Source: Deltaproteobacteria bacterium (lineage in GTDB: Bacteria > Desulfobacterota > Desulfarculia > Adiutricales > Adiutricaceae). Taken from it: a stretch of DNA of 5,506 nt. Position numbers and translations under genes: made by a program. The DNA lies in the NCBI GenBank assembly GCA_031279525.1, contig JAITIH010000193.1, positions 1 through 5,506 of the forward strand, in the 5' to 3' direction. Below are positions 4,016 to 5,506 of the stretch, in pieces (the stretch's first letter is position 1; each line of letters opens with the position of its first letter). Under the pieces are notes generated by a model. It saw only the letters and a list, made by a program, of their open reading frames with translations. It searched no databases and was not told the DNA's origin.

Positions 4016-5389
4016 ATGCTGACCGATCGCGAAGTAATCGCCACTTTAGAGATGCTCAAGAACGAGCACCTCGACGTCCGGGCCATCACCTTAGGTCTGT
4101 CTTTGCTCGATTGCGCCTCTGACGACCTAGGGCGCCTGTCGGCCAAGATTTTATCCAAAATCAGCCGCCACGCCGAGAACCTGGTCAAAGTTTGCGACCA
4201 GGTGGCCGAGAAGTACGGCATCCCGGTGGTCAACAAAAGGGTCGCGGTGACCCCCATTAGCGCTTTGGCCGGGCCCTTTGGGCCCGAGGAACTGGTCAAG
4301 GTGGCCCGCGTCTTGGACAAGGCCGCCGACGAGGCCGGGGTGGACTTCGTGGGCGGGTTCGGGGCCCTGGTGGAAAAGGGGGTCGCCAAAGGCGACGTGT
4401 CCCTCATTGAGGCCATTCCCCAGGCCCTGGCCGAGACCAGTCGGGTCTGCTCGTCGGTCAACGTGGCCTCCAGCCGCGACGGCATCAACATGGACGCCGT
4501 GGCCAAAATGGGCCGGGTCGTCAAAGAGACGGCGCGGCTCTCGGCCGATCGGGACGGCTTGGCCTGCGCCAAACTCGTGGTTTTCGCCAACATTCCCCCG
4601 GACATGCCCTTCATGGCTGGGGCTTACCTAGGCTTAGGGGAGCCGGACGCGGTCATTAACGTCGGAGTCTCCGGGCCGGGGGTGGTCAAAAAAGCCATCG
4701 ATCGAGCCATGGGCCAGGCCCAGCGGCCTAGTTTGGGGACCTTAAGCGAGGTCATTAAGCGGACCGCTTATAAGGTGACCAGGGTGGGCGAGTTCTTGGG
4801 CCGGGAAGTGGCCGAGGGCTTGGGCCTGCCCTTTGGGGTGGTGGATCTGTCCCTGGCTCCGGCCCCCCAAGTCGGCGACTCAGTCGGAGAGATCTTTCAG
4901 TCCATGGGCCTTAAGGGCGTCGGGGCCCCGGGCTCCACGGCGGTGTTGGCCCTTCTAAACGACGCCGTCAAAAAGGGCGGGGCCTTCGCCTCCAGCCATG
5001 TGGGAGGCTTATCCGGGGCTTTTATCCCGGTGTCCGAGGACTTGGGCATTGGGGCGGCCGTGGAGGGCGGGCTACTGTCCCTCGAAAAGCTTGAGGCCTT
5101 GACCGCCGTCTGCTCGGTGGGCCTGGACATGATCTCGCTGCCCGGGGCGACCTCGGCCGAGACTTTGGCCGCCCTCATCGCCGACGAGATGGCCATTGGG
5201 GTCATCAACCATAAAACCACCGCCGCCCGCCTCATCCCGGTCCCGGGCAAGAAGGCCGGCGACAAGGTTCATTATGGGGGGCTTTTGGGCTGGGCCACGA
5301 TCATGGAAGTGGCCGACTACCCCGAGGCGGCCGGCTTTATGGCCTTAGGCGGCCGCATCCCGGCTCCCATTCACAGTTTGCGCAACTAA
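4016..5389 (+). CDS. UPF0210/DUF711 family protein (PFL-like family)
   Basis: The 457-residue protein is a full-length member of UPF0210 (DUF711, PFL-like). Family hallmarks are D-V-R-A-I-T-L-G near 20-27, [14 protein letters not shown] at 69-82, [16 protein letters not shown] near 368-383 and [19 protein letters not shown] near 398-416. Structures of relatives are recalled to adopt a ten-stranded barrel like pyruvate formate-lyase and ribonucleotide reductase, but no glycyl-radical role is established and the reaction is unknown. Length and N-terminus fit the family, so ATG at 4016 is kept, though its ribosome-binding site is weak (CCGGA at 4004-4008). No signal peptide or membrane segment is seen. 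UPF0210 genes usually sit beside an ACT-domain gene, and one lies upstream here, but 968 bp away instead of adjacent. Identity is confident; function is not. Confidence 0.95.
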   Translation: MLTDREVIATLEMLKNEHLDVRAITLGLSLLDCASDDLGRLSAKILSKISRHAENLVKVCDQVAEKYGIPVVNKRVAVTPISALAGPFGPEELVKVARVLDKAADEAGVDFVGGFGALVEKGVAKGDVSLIEAIPQALAETSRVCSSVNVASSRDGINMDAVAKMGRVVKETARLSADRDGLACAKLVVFANIPPDMPFMAGAYLGLGEPDAVINVGVSGPGVVKKAIDRAMGQAQRPSLGTLSEVIKRTAYKVTRVGEFLGREVAEGLGLPFGVVDLSLAPAPQVGDSVGEIFQSMGLKGVGAPGSTAVLALLNDAVKKGGAFASSHVGGLSGAFIPVSEDLGIGAAVEGGLLSLEKLEALTAVCSVGLDMISLPGATSAETLAALIADEMAIGVINHKTTAARLIPVPGKKAGDKVHYGGLLGWATIMEVADYPEAAGFMALGGRIPAPIHSLRN

Positions 5390-5397
5390 GGGCCGAC

Positions 5398-5426
5398 GGC
5401 GAAAACGCCAAAAAAGAGCCCTTTTT
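5398..5426 (+). terminator. Possible intrinsic terminator after UPF0210
   Basis: GGCG (5398-5401) and CGCC (5406-5409) form a perfect hairpin with an AAAA loop 8 bp past the stop. It is followed by AAAAAG (5411-5416) pairing perfectly with CTTTTT (5421-5426) around AGCC, so the transcript ends in a U-run. The GC stem is short and separated from the U-run, so strength is doubtful. Confidence 0.4.
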
Positions 5427-5476
5427 AGCCAACGGCTGGCCGCGCCTTACGGCTTAATCGGCCGGAATTTTCGGCG

Positions 5477-5495
5477 GGGCCCCCTAAAGGGGCCC
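5477..5495. repeat. 7-bp perfect GC hairpin near the right edge
   Basis: GGGCCCC (5477-5483) and GGGGCCC (5489-5495) pair exactly around a CTAAA loop. It is the strongest stem between the UPF0210 stop and the right edge and may belong to the end of a transcript or to the leader of a gene beyond the window. No gene is seen in 5390-5506. Confidence 0.5.
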
Positions 5496-5506
5496 GGCCT
5501 GGGCGA

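Noticed and set aside
3790..4614. Long minus-strand open frame opposite the UPF0210 start
   Set aside because: Shadow frame in a GC-rich gene; rich in Ser, Thr and Arg without domain signs, while the plus strand encodes an unmistakable family.

Overview
The window reads as a bacterial chromosome segment with GC-rich, GGCC-rich coding DNA broken by long, unusually structured intergenic stretches. Best guess at the source is an anaerobic Desulfobacterota/Deltaproteobacteria-like organism. This rests on remembered resemblance of the two-ACT-domain protein and the UPF0210 protein to homologues in sulfate reducers and relatives, so it is inference and not firm.

Layout. Positions 1-60 (minus) hold the first 20 codons of a gene running off the left edge. 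Positions 61-704 have no convincing gene but carry a sigma70-like promoter, several perfect stem-loops and a purine-rich tract, then the leader of a BCP-type peroxiredoxin (705-1169, plus). This gene converges on an Amidohydro_2 TIM-barrel hydrolase (1350-2108, minus), with an inverted repeat between the two ends. The hydrolase is divergent from a two-ACT-domain, GcvR-like protein (2490-3047, plus). Their shared 381-bp region contains a 14-bp perfect inverted repeat with 135 bp between its arms. A 968-bp non-coding block follows: an AT-rich segment with helically spaced AACTAAA repeats, a G-rich minisatellite (19-bp units, then 20-bp units) with quadruplex potential, and an AT-rich promoter segment. 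It leads to a full-length UPF0210/DUF711 (PFL-like) gene (4016-5389, plus), which is followed by hairpins.

How the genes relate. ACT-domain and UPF0210 proteins are neighbours in many bacteria, so the third and fourth complete genes probably form a functional pair (amino-acid or related ligand sensing plus an enzyme-like protein of unknown reaction). Here the pair is split by nearly 1 kb of repeat-rich DNA and the second gene appears to have its own promoter. The peroxiredoxin has an atypical active site. No new multi-gene defence or mobile system is evident. The interest lies in the non-coding DNA: the minisatellite, the phased repeats, the long inverted repeat and a possible structured transcript before the peroxiredoxin.
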